Shown: piece by piece, positions 42,877 to 51,481 of the stretch | How the letters are laid out: each line of letters opens with the position of its first letter | Position numbering within the stretch: position 1 is the first letter of the stretch | From: JABWBH01 sp964526695 | GTDB lineage: Bacteria; Planctomycetota; Phycisphaerae; UBA1845 | Direction of reading: 5' to 3' | Assembly: GCA_964526695.1 (NCBI GenBank) | Contig: CAZGJA010000051.1 | Location: 62,001 to 126,000, forward strand | DNA length: 64,000 nt | Program-made: the position numbers and the translations under genes | Notes under the pieces: generated by a model | Databases searched by the model: none | The model's input: only the letters and a program-made list of their open reading frames with translations | Told to the model about the DNA's origin: nothing

Positions 42877-43887
42877 CTACGCCGCGCCCGTCTGCACCGT
42901 CTTCGGCTCCTGGTGCTTCGCGCGTTCCCGGAGGATGTCGAGGCGCTCGCGGACTTCGGTGGCCATGCGCGAGTTGGGGAACTCGCGGATGAGCTGCGCG
43001 CCGGCTTCCAGCGCGTCGTGCCAGCGGTGCTCGGTGACGGCGAAGCGGAACTGCACGCCGAGCTGCATCAGCTTTTCCTTGAACACGGAGCGCGCCGAGT
43101 CCTGAAGCTCCTGCGCTTCATCCGGCGTCATGTACAAATCCAGATCGCGCAGGACCTCGATGGCGCGGTCCACGTCGTGCCGCTGCACCGCCTGCCGCCA
43201 GTCCGCCAGAAGCCCGTTCTTCCGCTCCTCCCAAAGCGCCTTCAGCCGTCCCGGCAGCGGCGTGACGCGCGGATCATCCGGCAGCAGTTTCAGCAGCCGG
43301 TCCACCTCGCTGCGCGCCAGCGGCCACTCGGACTTGCGGCAGTGCTCGTCGATCAGCGCCATCGCCTCGTTGAGCCGGCGCGTGATGGCCTCCGCCTTGG
43401 CGTCGTGAATCTCGTCGCGAATCTGCGCCGCTTCCTCGCGGTAGCCGAACCGCCGCTCCATTTCATCGGCGAGATGATAGGCGCCTTCCCAGTCCTGCCG
43501 GCGCACGGAGGCGCGGATCGTCTGGCGCAGCGAGTCCAGCTCGTGATCGCGATGCACCAGCGACTTGGCCAGGTCGGAGATCTCCGAATTGGTCACCAGC
43601 GCGTCGAGCCGGGCGAGCTGCTTGTGAATCGTCTCGTGCAGATCGCGCAGCTCGCCGAGCTGACGCGCGTTGTTCGACTCGATCTTGATGAGGATGGAGA
43701 TGACGGCCGTGGCGAAGAAGCCCAGCACGATCGCGGCGATGCCCCCGATGTACGGCCAGGGGTTGATCGTCGCCGGCGTCTCCACCAGCCCGTAGCCGAT
43801 CAGCCCGACGCCCGCCAGCACGGACGCCAGCGCGCAGACGCCGACGATGAAATACCAGTGTCCAAACCTTCCCGGCAGTGAGTTCAT
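42877..43887 (-). CDS. Membrane-anchored helical (TPR-like) protein
   Basis: 336 residues. Two N-terminal membrane helices (YFIVGVCALASVLAGVGLIGY; IGGIAAIVLGFFATAVISIL, each shown in part) are followed by a short coiled coil (NNARQLGELRDLHETIHKQL). About 220 residues of helical pairs with TPR-like spacing come next (RQDWEGAYHLADEMERRFGY; RHDVDRAIEVLRDLDLYM; HRWHDALEAGAQLIREFPNS). The domain faces the cytoplasm if the helices form a hairpin. AGGAGGTG precedes the ATG. Its role is unknown; such proteins often act as scaffolds. Confidence 0.75.
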   Translation of the reverse strand: MNSLPGRFGHWYFIVGVCALASVLAGVGLIGYGLVETPATINPWPYIGGIAAIVLGFFATAVISILIKIESNNARQLGELRDLHETIHKQLARLDALVTNSEISDLAKSLVHRDHELDSLRQTIRASVRRQDWEGAYHLADEMERRFGYREEAAQIRDEIHDAKAEAITRRLNEAMALIDEHCRKSEWPLARSEVDRLLKLLPDDPRVTPLPGRLKALWEERKNGLLADWRQAVQRHDVDRAIEVLRDLDLYMTPDEAQELQDSARSVFKEKLMQLGVQFRFAVTEHRWHDALEAGAQLIREFPNSRMATEVRERLDILRERAKHQEPKTVQTGAA

Positions 43888-44138
43888 CGAGCACCTCCTG
43901 TCTCAGCGCGGCGTAGGCCCGCGCCCCTGGACCGTTCACCCGCGCCTCCCGTGGGCCGACCGAGGGCGGTGATGCGGATCCTCCCGTTCAGGCGGATTCC
44001 CCTGATCTATCGTCGGCACATGACGCGCCGTTGCGTTGGCCTCTTTTCCTGCGACCCGGCGAACGTGATATCGGACGAATGCCTCGGCCTGCGATCGTTC
44101 GATCCAGTCATCGACCACCGTCGCGGCCGATTCGCGGC

Positions 44139-44558
44139 TCAGATATCCACGATCACGCGCGCCTCCACGCCCCCCTGAACCTCGCGGATCGAAAGCTCGT
44201 GATACGTTACCGCTTTCACCTCCCGCAGGCACTCGGATACCGCTTCGTCCAGCAACGCCCATTCGCCCTGAACGTGGAGCGTTTGACCATCAAATTGGAC
44301 GGCTTGCGGCCCCGTCAGGATGCGTCGATTCCGCTCGAACTCGACGAGCAGTCGGGTCAGGTAATCCCGAAGCAGCGTCTCCGTGTCGCCCGCGCGAAAC
44401 TCCAGGTTCGCCATTTCAGAGACAGGTCCGCCGCGCAGATTCCCAATTGCGGCATAGAACGCCTCGGTGGCGGGAGGGATGAGCCGCGCAGGATCGGCAG
44501 CCCAGACCCGCAGCCCCATGTCGGCCGTGTGATCGAAAAGTTCAAAACCCGCCTCCAC
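44139..44558 (-). CDS. Archease
   Basis: 139 residues, the usual archease length, starting at GTG. Signature pieces: FELFDHTADMGLRVWA at the N-terminus, a central LLRDYLTRLLVEFERNRR, and the C-terminal EVKAVTYHELSIREVQGG-VEARVIVDI with the terminal Asp. Archease activates the RNA ligase RtcB by promoting its guanylylation and multiple turnover. rtcB is not in this window. The 250 bases downstream contain no convincing gene. Confidence 0.88.
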   Translation of the reverse strand: MEAGFELFDHTADMGLRVWAADPARLIPPATEAFYAAIGNLRGGPVSEMANLEFRAGDTETLLRDYLTRLLVEFERNRRILTGPQAVQFDGQTLHVQGEWALLDEAVSECLREVKAVTYHELSIREVQGGVEARVIVDI

Positions 44559-44686
44559 CGCTCATTTATAAGACCCGGAGGGTGAGCGGGCAAAAGCGGG
44601 CTGGAGTTGTGGTCAGTGGGGAGGGCGTGAGAGCGGTCCGTCGGGCGGGCACCACAGCCGCTTTGATTGGGCGGGTTTTCCCGTTT

Positions 44687-44704
44687 TTGGCACGCCCCTT
44701 GCAT
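44687..44704 (+). promoter_or_regulatory. Sigma-54 (-24/-12) promoter upstream of citrate synthase
   Basis: TTGGCACGCCCCTTGCAT: TGGCAC (44688-44693), 5 bases, TTGCA (44699-44703). This fits the sigma-54 consensus TGGCAC-N5-TTGCA exactly. It lies about 145 bases before the ATG of gltA on the same strand, with T-rich sequence upstream (GGGTTTTCCCGTTTTT), as is common for such promoters. Confidence 0.75.
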
Positions 44705-44849
44705 TCCCCAAGCCCAAGTCAATAGGATACTCTTAGTGCGAACGCAGCGGCGTCGTTGTGCAACCGCAAACTTCAGTCATGTGAATGTTACCTGAGCTTT
44801 CTCCAATAAAGCAAGAGTGACGTTCTCAAAACAGGCAGAGGCTCAAGCC

Positions 44850-45986
44850 ATGGCCATCACTGAGATCATTCCGGGTTTGGAGGGCGTGCCGATTGCGGAA
44901 TCCGCCATCAGTCGCGTGGACGGTCAGCGGTCGTTGCTCGAGTACCGCGGGCTGAGCATCGAGACGCTGGCGGAGCACAGCACGTTCGAAGAGACGTGCT
45001 ACATGCTGCTGTACGGCAAGCTGCCGACCCGCGGCGAGCTGGCCGACTTCACGGCCGAGGGCACTCGGCACCGCCGACTGAAGTACCGCATCATCGATCT
45101 GCTCAAGTGCCTGCCGGAGCATGGTCATCCGATGGAAGCGCTCCAGGCCGCCGTGGCCGCCATCGGCATGTTCTATCCGGACCGCTACAACCCGAACGCG
45201 GCGCAGAAGCGTCTGTCGTGCCTGCGCCTCATCGAGAAGGTGCCCGTGGTCGTCGCCAGCTTCCATCGCCTGCGCAACGGCGACGACAACCTCATCCCGC
45301 GCCGCGATCTGAACATCGCCGGGAACTTCCTGTACATGCTCACCGGCAACGAGCCGGACCCGCAGGCCACGCGCATCCTCGACATCTGCATGATCCTCCA
45401 CGCCGAGCACACGATGAACGCCTCGACGTTTGCCGGGCGCGTGGTGGCCTCGACGCTGGCGCATCCCTACTGCGTGGTCAGCTCCGCGCTGGGGGCGCTG
45501 TCGGGTCCGCTGCACGGCGGGGCGAACGAGCAGGTGCTGCAGATGCTGGAGCGGATCGGCTCTCCGGAGAACGCCCGCGCGGCGCTGGCCCGCATGGTCG
45601 AGACGAAGGAGAAGATCATGGGCTTCGGGCACCGCATCTACAAAACCGTGGACCCGCGGGCCAAGATCCTCAAGGCGTACGCGGAGGATCTCTGCCGGCG
45701 CAGCGGAAACAAGCTGTACGACATCGCCGCAAAGGTGGAGGAGGTCGCGTCGGAGGTGCTTTCGGACCGGGGTATCTGCCCCAACGTGGACTTCTACTCC
45801 GGGCTGGTGTACGCCGAGCTGGGCATCCCGCGCGACTGCTTCACCTCGGTGTTCGCCATGGCGCGGGTTGTCGGCTGGCTGGCGCACTGGCTGGAGCAGC
45901 TCGAGAACAACCGCATCTTCCGGCCCACGCAGCGCTACGTCGGCAAGGTGGGGGACACGTACGTGCCGATCGCCGATCGGCGTTGA
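44850..45986 (+). CDS. gltA: Citrate synthase
   Basis: 378 residues, the size of the shorter (type I) citrate synthases. Active-site regions: ILHAEHTMNASTF (His), GPLHGGANEQVL (His) and GFGHRIYKTVDPRAKIL; Asp in the ICPNVDFYSGLVY segment. It condenses acetyl-CoA and oxaloacetate at the entry of the TCA cycle; a 2-methylcitrate synthase role cannot be excluded by sequence alone. The ATG at 44850 was preferred to a GTG at 44817 because IPGLEGVPIAESAIS is the family's usual N-terminus. It appears to be transcribed from the sigma-54 promoter at 44687. Confidence 0.93.
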   Translation: MAITEIIPGLEGVPIAESAISRVDGQRSLLEYRGLSIETLAEHSTFEETCYMLLYGKLPTRGELADFTAEGTRHRRLKYRIIDLLKCLPEHGHPMEALQAAVAAIGMFYPDRYNPNAAQKRLSCLRLIEKVPVVVASFHRLRNGDDNLIPRRDLNIAGNFLYMLTGNEPDPQATRILDICMILHAEHTMNASTFAGRVVASTLAHPYCVVSSALGALSGPLHGGANEQVLQMLERIGSPENARAALARMVETKEKIMGFGHRIYKTVDPRAKILKAYAEDLCRRSGNKLYDIAAKVEEVASEVLSDRGICPNVDFYSGLVYAELGIPRDCFTSVFAMARVVGWLAHWLEQLENNRIFRPTQRYVGKVGDTYVPIADRR

Positions 45987-46003
45987 GCGGGCCACCCCAT
46001 CAT

Positions 46004-46125
46004 GAACGCGGCATGAGCCTCGCATGAACCCAGCTTGACCGCAGCAAGAACTCAGCATGAACCCAGCTTGAATGCGGCGTGTGCCCGGCATGAACCCAGC
46101 TTGAGTGCACCTTGAATGACGCTGG
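46004..46125. repeat. Degenerate tandem repeat GCATGAACCCAGCTTGA
   Basis: GCATGAACCCAGCTTGA occurs at about 46027, 46054 and 46088, with variant units between them (AACGCGGCATGAGCCTC, AAGAACTCAGC, GTGCACCTTGAATG). On the minus strand it reads as repeated SSWVHA, on another frame as QAGFM, but no gene frame is supported. Confidence 0.6.
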
Positions 46126-46160
46126 GCGGGTGGCACGGGTCCGCAGCGGCGGGCCCGTGG
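46126..46160. repeat. Hairpin repeat, family A, copy 6
   Basis: GGGTGGCACGGGTCCGC-AGCG-GCGGGCCCGTGG: the short form with the perfect loop position. Confidence 0.65.
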
Positions 46161-46582
46161 GGTCGTCAGGCGCGGACTGACCCCGGCTTGAGGCGATCTT
46201 CAGGAGGTGAACCTCTCGGTAGTCCTGCTCAGCTTTCGCGATCAAGCCGGCGGAGTTCGTCGCTGGAACGGGCGGTTTTCCGCTGAAAAACCGGGCCTTT
46301 CTGTCCAGCGGGGGCCTGTGCGAAAACTGTGACTCCCCATAATATCACAATCAAGCGACAGCCTGTTGGCACTCGAATCGACCTGTCCCTGGCTGCTGGG
46401 GGTCGGGCTTTCGCATGAGTGCCGCACCGTTGGCATCGGGAGTTTGCCCCACGAAAGGGCTGAAAATCAAGGCGTTTGACGGCCCGAAAAAGATTTTTTG
46501 AGAATTCTTGGAAAAAAGTTAGTTACGGCGCGGCTCTGAATACGATATTAGAGTTGTCCGAAACAACCTCCTCCTTCCTCCT

Positions 46583-46626
46583 GGGAATTCGCCAGCGCGG
46601 CGTTGAAGCCGTGTTGGCGAATTCCC
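46583..46626. ncRNA. 19-bp stem hairpin, possible small RNA or processing element
   Basis: GGGAATTCGCCAGCGCGGC (46583-46601), loop GTTGAA, then GCCGTGTTGGCGAATTCCC (46608-46626). All 19 positions pair, two of them as G-U. The G-U pairs and lack of a following T-run argue for an RNA structure rather than a DNA palindrome or terminator. It is preceded by CTCCTCCTTCCTCCT, a possible anti-Shine-Dalgarno-like pyrimidine tract. Confidence 0.4.
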
Positions 46627-46894
46627 GTTTATGGACGGTCTGATCGCGTGCCCTTCGCTCGTCTTTGCCGGCTTTGTGTGAGCGCAAGAGGGGTGCGTCG
46701 AATGCCAGCGCCGCCCGTCTGAATCGCGTGGCTGAGCCTGTGGTCTTATCCGGGTTCCCCGGTTGTTCCGCCGTGTGGCGTCCGGCCATCGGACAGCGCC
46801 GTCGGACAGCGCTGTCGGGTCGCAGGGACAGGTGCTGCCGCCGCGCTGCGCGGTCAGGTGCTGCCGTCGCGCGGCGCGGTCCGGTGCTGGGATC

Positions 46895-46930
46895 GGGTGG
46901 CACGGGTCCGCAGCAGCGGACCCGTGTGAC
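46895..46930. repeat. Hairpin repeat, family A, copy 7 (perfect 11-bp stem)
   Basis: CACGGGTCCGC (46901-46911), loop AGCA, GCGGACCCGTG (46916-46926). This is the cleanest copy of the second hairpin and defines its consensus. Confidence 0.75.
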
Positions 46931-47048
46931 GAGGGACAACTCGCCTGATTCTCACCATCCACAGCGCGGCAAGCCCGACCGCCGGTGCCACTCCACTGGC
47001 ACTTGCAATCCGCTCGCGCCGACCGTGCAGCCGTTGCCAGTGCGCACC

Positions 47049-49121
47049 TCATGGACAGGCATAATCCGCACTATCCGTCGCCCCGCAGCCCCACTCGACC
47101 GTCGCGGTCCCGGCATCCCCCTGCGGGCGGTTGTTGAACGTGGCTCTACCTTTGCCCCGTGCGTCGAGCGTACCTGATTTCGACGAGCCATCGGTGAGCG
47201 CGACGGTGAATGGATCGCCTTCCAGTCCGCGGGAGAGAATGACCCTGAGTTGGTCGGCACCATCGCGGTCCTCGCACTCGATCCTCTTGAGGCGTTCCCG
47301 GCCCGAGCAGCTATCGCCGTATTCCCAAGTGTCACCGCAGCGCTCTGAATCGTCGTCATAGCCTCCATACAGCACGACGCGACCTCGCGCGCTGTCGTAG
47401 GCCATGGCGTGGTTGCTGCGCGGCCTGGGCCCGGAGGCGGCGCGGAGTACCCAGGCGGCGCCGTCCCACTCCCATGTCTCGCCGCTTTGTGGATAAGCGT
47501 CGTATCCCCCGAAGAGCACCACGCGCCCACGGGCATTGTCGTAGACCATAGCATGGGCAAGACGAGGGCTGGGTCCGGACGTGGCCCGCAGCTCCCACGC
47601 ATTGCCGTCCCATTCCCATGTGTCGCCGAAGACGTCGGTATCGCAACCACCGCCAAACAGGACCGCTCGCCCTCGAGCGCTGTCATAGGCCATGGCGTGA
47701 CCAAAACGTGGACCAGGTCCGGACGTGGCCCGGGGTTCCCAGACGTTGCCATCCCATTCCCATGTATCGCCGTCACAGTCGTTCTGGCCCTCGTAACCTC
47801 CGAACAGCACCACACGCTTTCGGGCGCTGTCGTAGGCCATGGCATGACCCGAGCGCGGGCTGGCCCCGGACGTGGCCCGCAGGGCCCAGTCGCTGTCGTC
47901 CCACTCCCAAGTTTCGCCGCTGCGTCTGTTCTGCCCCAAGTAGCCCCCGAACAGCACTGCACGCTCGCGAGTAAGGTCGTAGGCCATAGCGCAGGTAGTG
48001 CGCGGGCTGGGCCCGGAGATCGCCCGTCGTGTCCACGCTTCGCCATTCCATACCCACGTCTCGCCGTCGAAGTTGGAAGTGCTGTACCGACCTCCAAAGA
48101 GCACCACATGCCCGTACGTACTGTCGTAGGTCATGGCGTGCCCACTGCGCGGGCCGGGGCCGGAAGTGGTCCGCAAGGCCCATACCATTCCGTCCCATTC
48201 CCACGTTTCCCCATCGCGCGCGCCGTCGTCACCCCCGAACAGCACTGTGCGTTCGCGGGCGCTGTCGTAGGCCAGAGCGTGCGCATAGCGAGGGCTGGGC
48301 CCGGAGGTGTCGCGCAGCTCCCAGGCATTGCCGTCCCACTCCCATGTCTCCCCGTTGCGCCCACCGATATCGCCGCCACCAAACAGCACCACGCGCCCCC
48401 GAACGCTATCGTAAGCCATCGCGTGCTGATCACGCGGGCTTGGACCCTCCGAAGCCCGCAACACCCAATCACGGCCATCCCACTCCCACGTCTCTCCGTT
48501 GTACGAATCATCGTCGCCCCCGAACAGGACGGTCACGCCACGGGCAGCATCAAAGGCGATGGCTTGACCCTTACGCGGGCTGGGTCCGGACGTGCGTCGC
48601 AGATACCATTCGCTGCCGTCCCATTCCCACGTCTCTCCATCAAGCCCGTCGCGCACTTCGCCACCGAACAACACCACCCGAGCCCGGACGCTGTCGTAGG
48701 CCATGGCGTGTTCGCTCCGCGGGCCGGGCCCTAACCTGCTCCGCAGCTCCCAACTGCGACCATCCCATTCCCATGTCTCGCCATTGTTCGAGCGCTCATA
48801 ACCGCCGAACAGCACCATTCGACCGCGGGCGCTGTCGTAAGCCATGGCATGTCCGCTCCGCCGACGCGGGCCGAGCGAGGACCGCTGCCGCCAATCGTTG
48901 CCGTCCCATTCCAGGGTGTCCCCGCACTGCGAGTTGTCGTCGTATCCCCCGAACAGGAGCACGCGCTGGCGGGTGCTGTCGTAGGCCATGGCGTGGCCAT
49001 AACGTTGGCTGGGGGCAGGAGTCACCTCTCGCCACTGCGAATCATCTGCGCTCGCATGAACACCCAGACACGTCAGGGTTAGTGAGAGCGGGGCGCGAAT
49101 CAGAGTACGAACACATAGCAT
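47049..49121 (-). CDS. Secreted kelch-like repeat protein with the shared C-terminal domain (second copy)
   Basis: 690 residues. Signal peptide at residues 1-26 (PLSLTLTCLGVHASA). Eleven full units and a closing partial one follow the same pattern as the protein at 37920-40940: HAMAYDSARGRVVLFGGY then GETWEWDGNAWELRATSGPS. Twelve units would make two six-bladed propellers. The C-terminal 85 residues (CSGRERLKRIECEDRDG to WGCGATDSADYACP) belong to the shared module. GGGAGAG precedes the ATG. It is a paralogue of the 1006-residue protein and differs mainly in repeat number. Confidence 0.85.
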   Translation of the reverse strand: MLCVRTLIRAPLSLTLTCLGVHASADDSQWREVTPAPSQRYGHAMAYDSTRQRVLLFGGYDDNSQCGDTLEWDGNDWRQRSSLGPRRRSGHAMAYDSARGRMVLFGGYERSNNGETWEWDGRSWELRSRLGPGPRSEHAMAYDSVRARVVLFGGEVRDGLDGETWEWDGSEWYLRRTSGPSPRKGQAIAFDAARGVTVLFGGDDDSYNGETWEWDGRDWVLRASEGPSPRDQHAMAYDSVRGRVVLFGGGDIGGRNGETWEWDGNAWELRDTSGPSPRYAHALAYDSARERTVLFGGDDGARDGETWEWDGMVWALRTTSGPGPRSGHAMTYDSTYGHVVLFGGRYSTSNFDGETWVWNGEAWTRRAISGPSPRTTCAMAYDLTRERAVLFGGYLGQNRRSGETWEWDDSDWALRATSGASPRSGHAMAYDSARKRVVLFGGYEGQNDCDGDTWEWDGNVWEPRATSGPGPRFGHAMAYDSARGRAVLFGGGCDTDVFGDTWEWDGNAWELRATSGPSPRLAHAMVYDNARGRVVLFGGYDAYPQSGETWEWDGAAWVLRAASGPRPRSNHAMAYDSARGRVVLYGGYDDDSERCGDTWEYGDSCSGRERLKRIECEDRDGADQLRVILSRGLEGDPFTVALTDGSSKSGTLDARGKGRATFNNRPQGDAGTATVEWGCGATDSADYACP

Positions 49122-50229
49122 AGTTTCTCTCCCATAAATAGCCGATTGAAATCACCGCCCCGTTCGCAAGAACGCGCACCAGGGCGGCGTGAAGAAACCG
49201 ATGACCGATCCGCACTTGCGTCCCGTTCCCCATCGAGCTTGTTCAGTGCTGTTCCCCCGAGATGACGAGGGTGACTGAATGAACCGTTGCCGACGTTGAC
49301 GAGTCTCCCCACTGCCCGCCCCCCTGCGAACCGTCCGCCTTGACCGAACCTCTGCATTGGAACCAAGCGCAGCACGTTCGATGCCTGCGCGGGCTGGGCA
49401 TTGCGTTCGGATGCAATAACCTCCTCGTGGCATGTGCAGTCTTGTCCAAAACCCAGGACCATACTGATTCATCCGATCACGTGAGGCGTGGCCCGGAATC
49501 CAGATCCTCCAGAAGGCCGGCCGCCTAGACCGCCGCTGTGCCTCTTCCTCGTGTCCGACGCGATCGTGCATGGAGTTCCCTCATCCACTTCAGACCGTGT
49601 TTGTCCTTGAGCGCGCCTCCTTTCCTGAATGCCCCGCCGCGATCGGCCACAGGTCCCGGCTCGGGCGACGCTTCCAGCGGCGGTGCTGAAACTCGGCCTT
49701 CGGGTAGTCCGTTCAGCGCAGCGCCCGTGCGCTGGCGACCGCTCCAACCATACGTCCTGTGGAGCGTCCGGTTCTTACGCGGCTTTCACGGGAATCGGGC
49801 GAAAGGACGATCCGCGCTCCCGCCCGCTCTCGCGGCGTTTGGACTTCCCCCTCGCGGATATTGACCCGCCGCGGCAGAATACTCACCAGCACGGGAGGTT
49901 CATGACGAGCGGCGGATCTGAGCTTGTCGAGGGGGCGCGGGGATGCGTTGCCCAAGCGGGCGGCGAAGGGATCAACGAACACGGGCGGATGATGAACGAG
50001 AAACCACTGGCTTCCGACAATCAGGGCGAACCCATCGGCGCTGTGCTTTCTCGCTCGGGGACTCCATCGCCTCGCATGGTCAGGCAGGCGGACCCTCACT
50101 CTAGCTCCTTCTTGGGCGGGAGGGGGGCTTCGCGTCTGGCACGCCCCGTGGCGGGCGATTGAAAGCGCAATGCACGATTCGTGCCGAAAGCGACTCGCTC
50201 TTCGATGGAGCACGTCTGGAGACACACGC
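49122..50229. other. Gene-free kilobase between kelch-like and AIM24-like genes
   Basis: Open frames on both strands here are short, have no recognisable motif and read like GC-rich chance frames. There is no repeat family member, tRNA or terminator that I can identify. A decayed gene is possible (for instance a minus-strand stretch near 49565-49640 reading GAFRKGGALKDKHGLKWMRE). Confidence 0.45.
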
Positions 50230-51225
50230 ATGTCAGGTGAAGCAGGCTGGTATTACGTGAAGAACGGGCAGACGACGGGGCCGGTGACGCGCGAGGAGCT
50301 GGTCCGGATTCTGCCGCAGGTGGACGGGCCCAACACGATGGTCTGGGGGCCGGGCGCGCCGCAGTGGGTCGAGGCGCGGCACATCGGCGGGTTTTCCGCC
50401 GGAGCGGGCGCGCCGCCGCCGTCGCCAACCGGGGGACGCAAACGCGCCGATGACATCGACTACGAGATCTTCGGCGACGACATGCAGTTCGTCGAAATCA
50501 CGCTCGACCCCAATGAGGTCGTCGTCGCCGAGGCCGGCGGCATGATGTACATGAGCGACGGCATTCAGATGCAGACGGTCTTCGGCGATCCGAGCAAGCA
50601 GCAGGGCTTCTTCGGAAAACTCTTCGAGGCCGGCAAGCGCATGATCACGGGCGAGTCGCTGTTCCTCACGACGTTCGGCGCGATGGGCGCCAAGCGCGAG
50701 CGCGTCGCGTTCGCCTCGCCCTATCCCGGGAAAATCGTGCCGATGGACCTCGAATCGCTCGGCGGAGAGATCATCTGCCAGAAGGACGCCTTTCTCTGCG
50801 CCGCGCGCGGGGTGCAGATCGGCATCGCGTTTCAGAAGCGCATCCTCACCGGCCTGTTCGGCGGCGAAGGCTTTATTCTTCAGCGGCTCACCGGCGACGG
50901 CTGGGCGTTCGTCCACGCGGGCGGGACGATTCAGCGCATGGAGCTGCAGGCCGGGGAGACGCTGCGGCTGGACACCGGCTGCCTGGTCGCGCTTCAACCT
51001 TCAGTCCATTACGACATCCAGGTGCAGAAGGGGATCAAGAACGCGATCTTCGGCGGCGAGGGTCTGTTCCTCGCCACGCTGACCGGCCCGGGAATCGTCT
51101 GGGTCCAGTCGCTGCCGTTCTCGAAGTTGGCGGGACGTGTGCTCGCCAACGCCACAGGGATGCAGCGGAAAGACCAAGGCTCGCTGATGGGCGGCGTGTT
51201 CAACCTGTTCGAATCGAACAGCTAA
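50230..51225 (+). CDS. GYF_2-like plus AIM24/TIGR00266-family protein
   Basis: 331 residues. Residues 5-55 form a GYF_2-type domain (WYYVKNGQTTGPVTREELVR with VWGPGAPQWVEA), a module common at the N-terminus of planctomycete proteins. After a Pro-rich linker, residues 75-325 match the AIM24/TIGR00266 fold: DDMQFVEITLDPNEVVVAEA, the Gly-rich GGMMYMSDGI, FASPYPGKIVPMDLESLGGE and repeated beta segments (QRLTGDGWAFVHAGG; LDTGCLVAL). Such beta-helical trimeric proteins have no proven biochemical function. It lies alone between gene-free regions. Confidence 0.8.
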   Translation: MSGEAGWYYVKNGQTTGPVTREELVRILPQVDGPNTMVWGPGAPQWVEARHIGGFSAGAGAPPPSPTGGRKRADDIDYEIFGDDMQFVEITLDPNEVVVAEAGGMMYMSDGIQMQTVFGDPSKQQGFFGKLFEAGKRMITGESLFLTTFGAMGAKRERVAFASPYPGKIVPMDLESLGGEIICQKDAFLCAARGVQIGIAFQKRILTGLFGGEGFILQRLTGDGWAFVHAGGTIQRMELQAGETLRLDTGCLVALQPSVHYDIQVQKGIKNAIFGGEGLFLATLTGPGIVWVQSLPFSKLAGRVLANATGMQRKDQGSLMGGVFNLFESNS

Positions 51226-51249
51226 ATAGATGCTCGTTGAAGGGAAACC

Positions 51250-51335
51250 GGGTGGCACGGTCTGGCGTACTCGGCAGGCCGTGGCGAGCGAGGCAGGACC
51301 ACGGCCAACGGAGTACCGTTGACCGTGCCACCCGC
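51250..51335. repeat. Hairpin repeat, family A, copy 8
   Basis: GGGTGGCACGGTCTGGCGTA with CTCGGCAGGCCGTGGC, closed by GACCGTGCCACCC. The outer ends are complementary (GGGTGGCACGGTC/GACCGTGCCACCC), so the entire 86 bases can fold into one long stem with an inner arm. Confidence 0.7.
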
Positions 51336-51446
51336 GCTCTGAGGCCAGTTTACCTTCAACGCGGAGTCATTTAGCGTGACGGCTCGGAGAGTTTGCAGTA
51401 TATTGCGGCTTGGATGAGTTGGAGCAGCAACGAGGCACTACAACAG

Positions 51447-51480
51447 CATGGCCAGGCGAGTACGCCAGGCCATGCCACCC
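51447..51480. repeat. Hairpin repeat, family A, copy 9 (short form)
   Basis: CATGGCCAGGCGAGTACGCC with AGGCCATGCCACCC: the TGGCGTACTCGCCA-type hairpin only. Confidence 0.6.
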
Positions 51481-51481
51481 G

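Larger units (their letters stand above)
45987..47048. other. Gene-free kilobase after citrate synthase
   Basis: I see no supported gene in these 1062 bases. They hold a degenerate tandem repeat (46004-46125), family A hairpins (46126-46160 and 46895-46930), an AT-rich stretch (46478-46520, AAAAAGATTTTTTGAG), a large hairpin (46583-46626), and short direct repeats such as GCCGTCGGACAGCGCTGTCG and GTGCTGCCGCCGCGC around 46795-46880. Confidence 0.55.

Noticed and set aside
43936..44262. Minus-strand frame downstream of and overlapping archease
   Set aside because: It overlaps archease by more than 100 bases, is Arg/Gly-rich and has no recognisable motif or ribosome-binding site.
44817..44849. 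Upstream GTG start for citrate synthase
   Set aside because: It would add MTFSKQAEAQA, which is not part of the family; the ATG at 44850 fits the usual N-terminus.
49713..50231. 170-residue minus-strand frame before the AIM24-like gene
   Set aside because: No motif, no ribosome-binding site, overlaps several equally long frames on the other strand.
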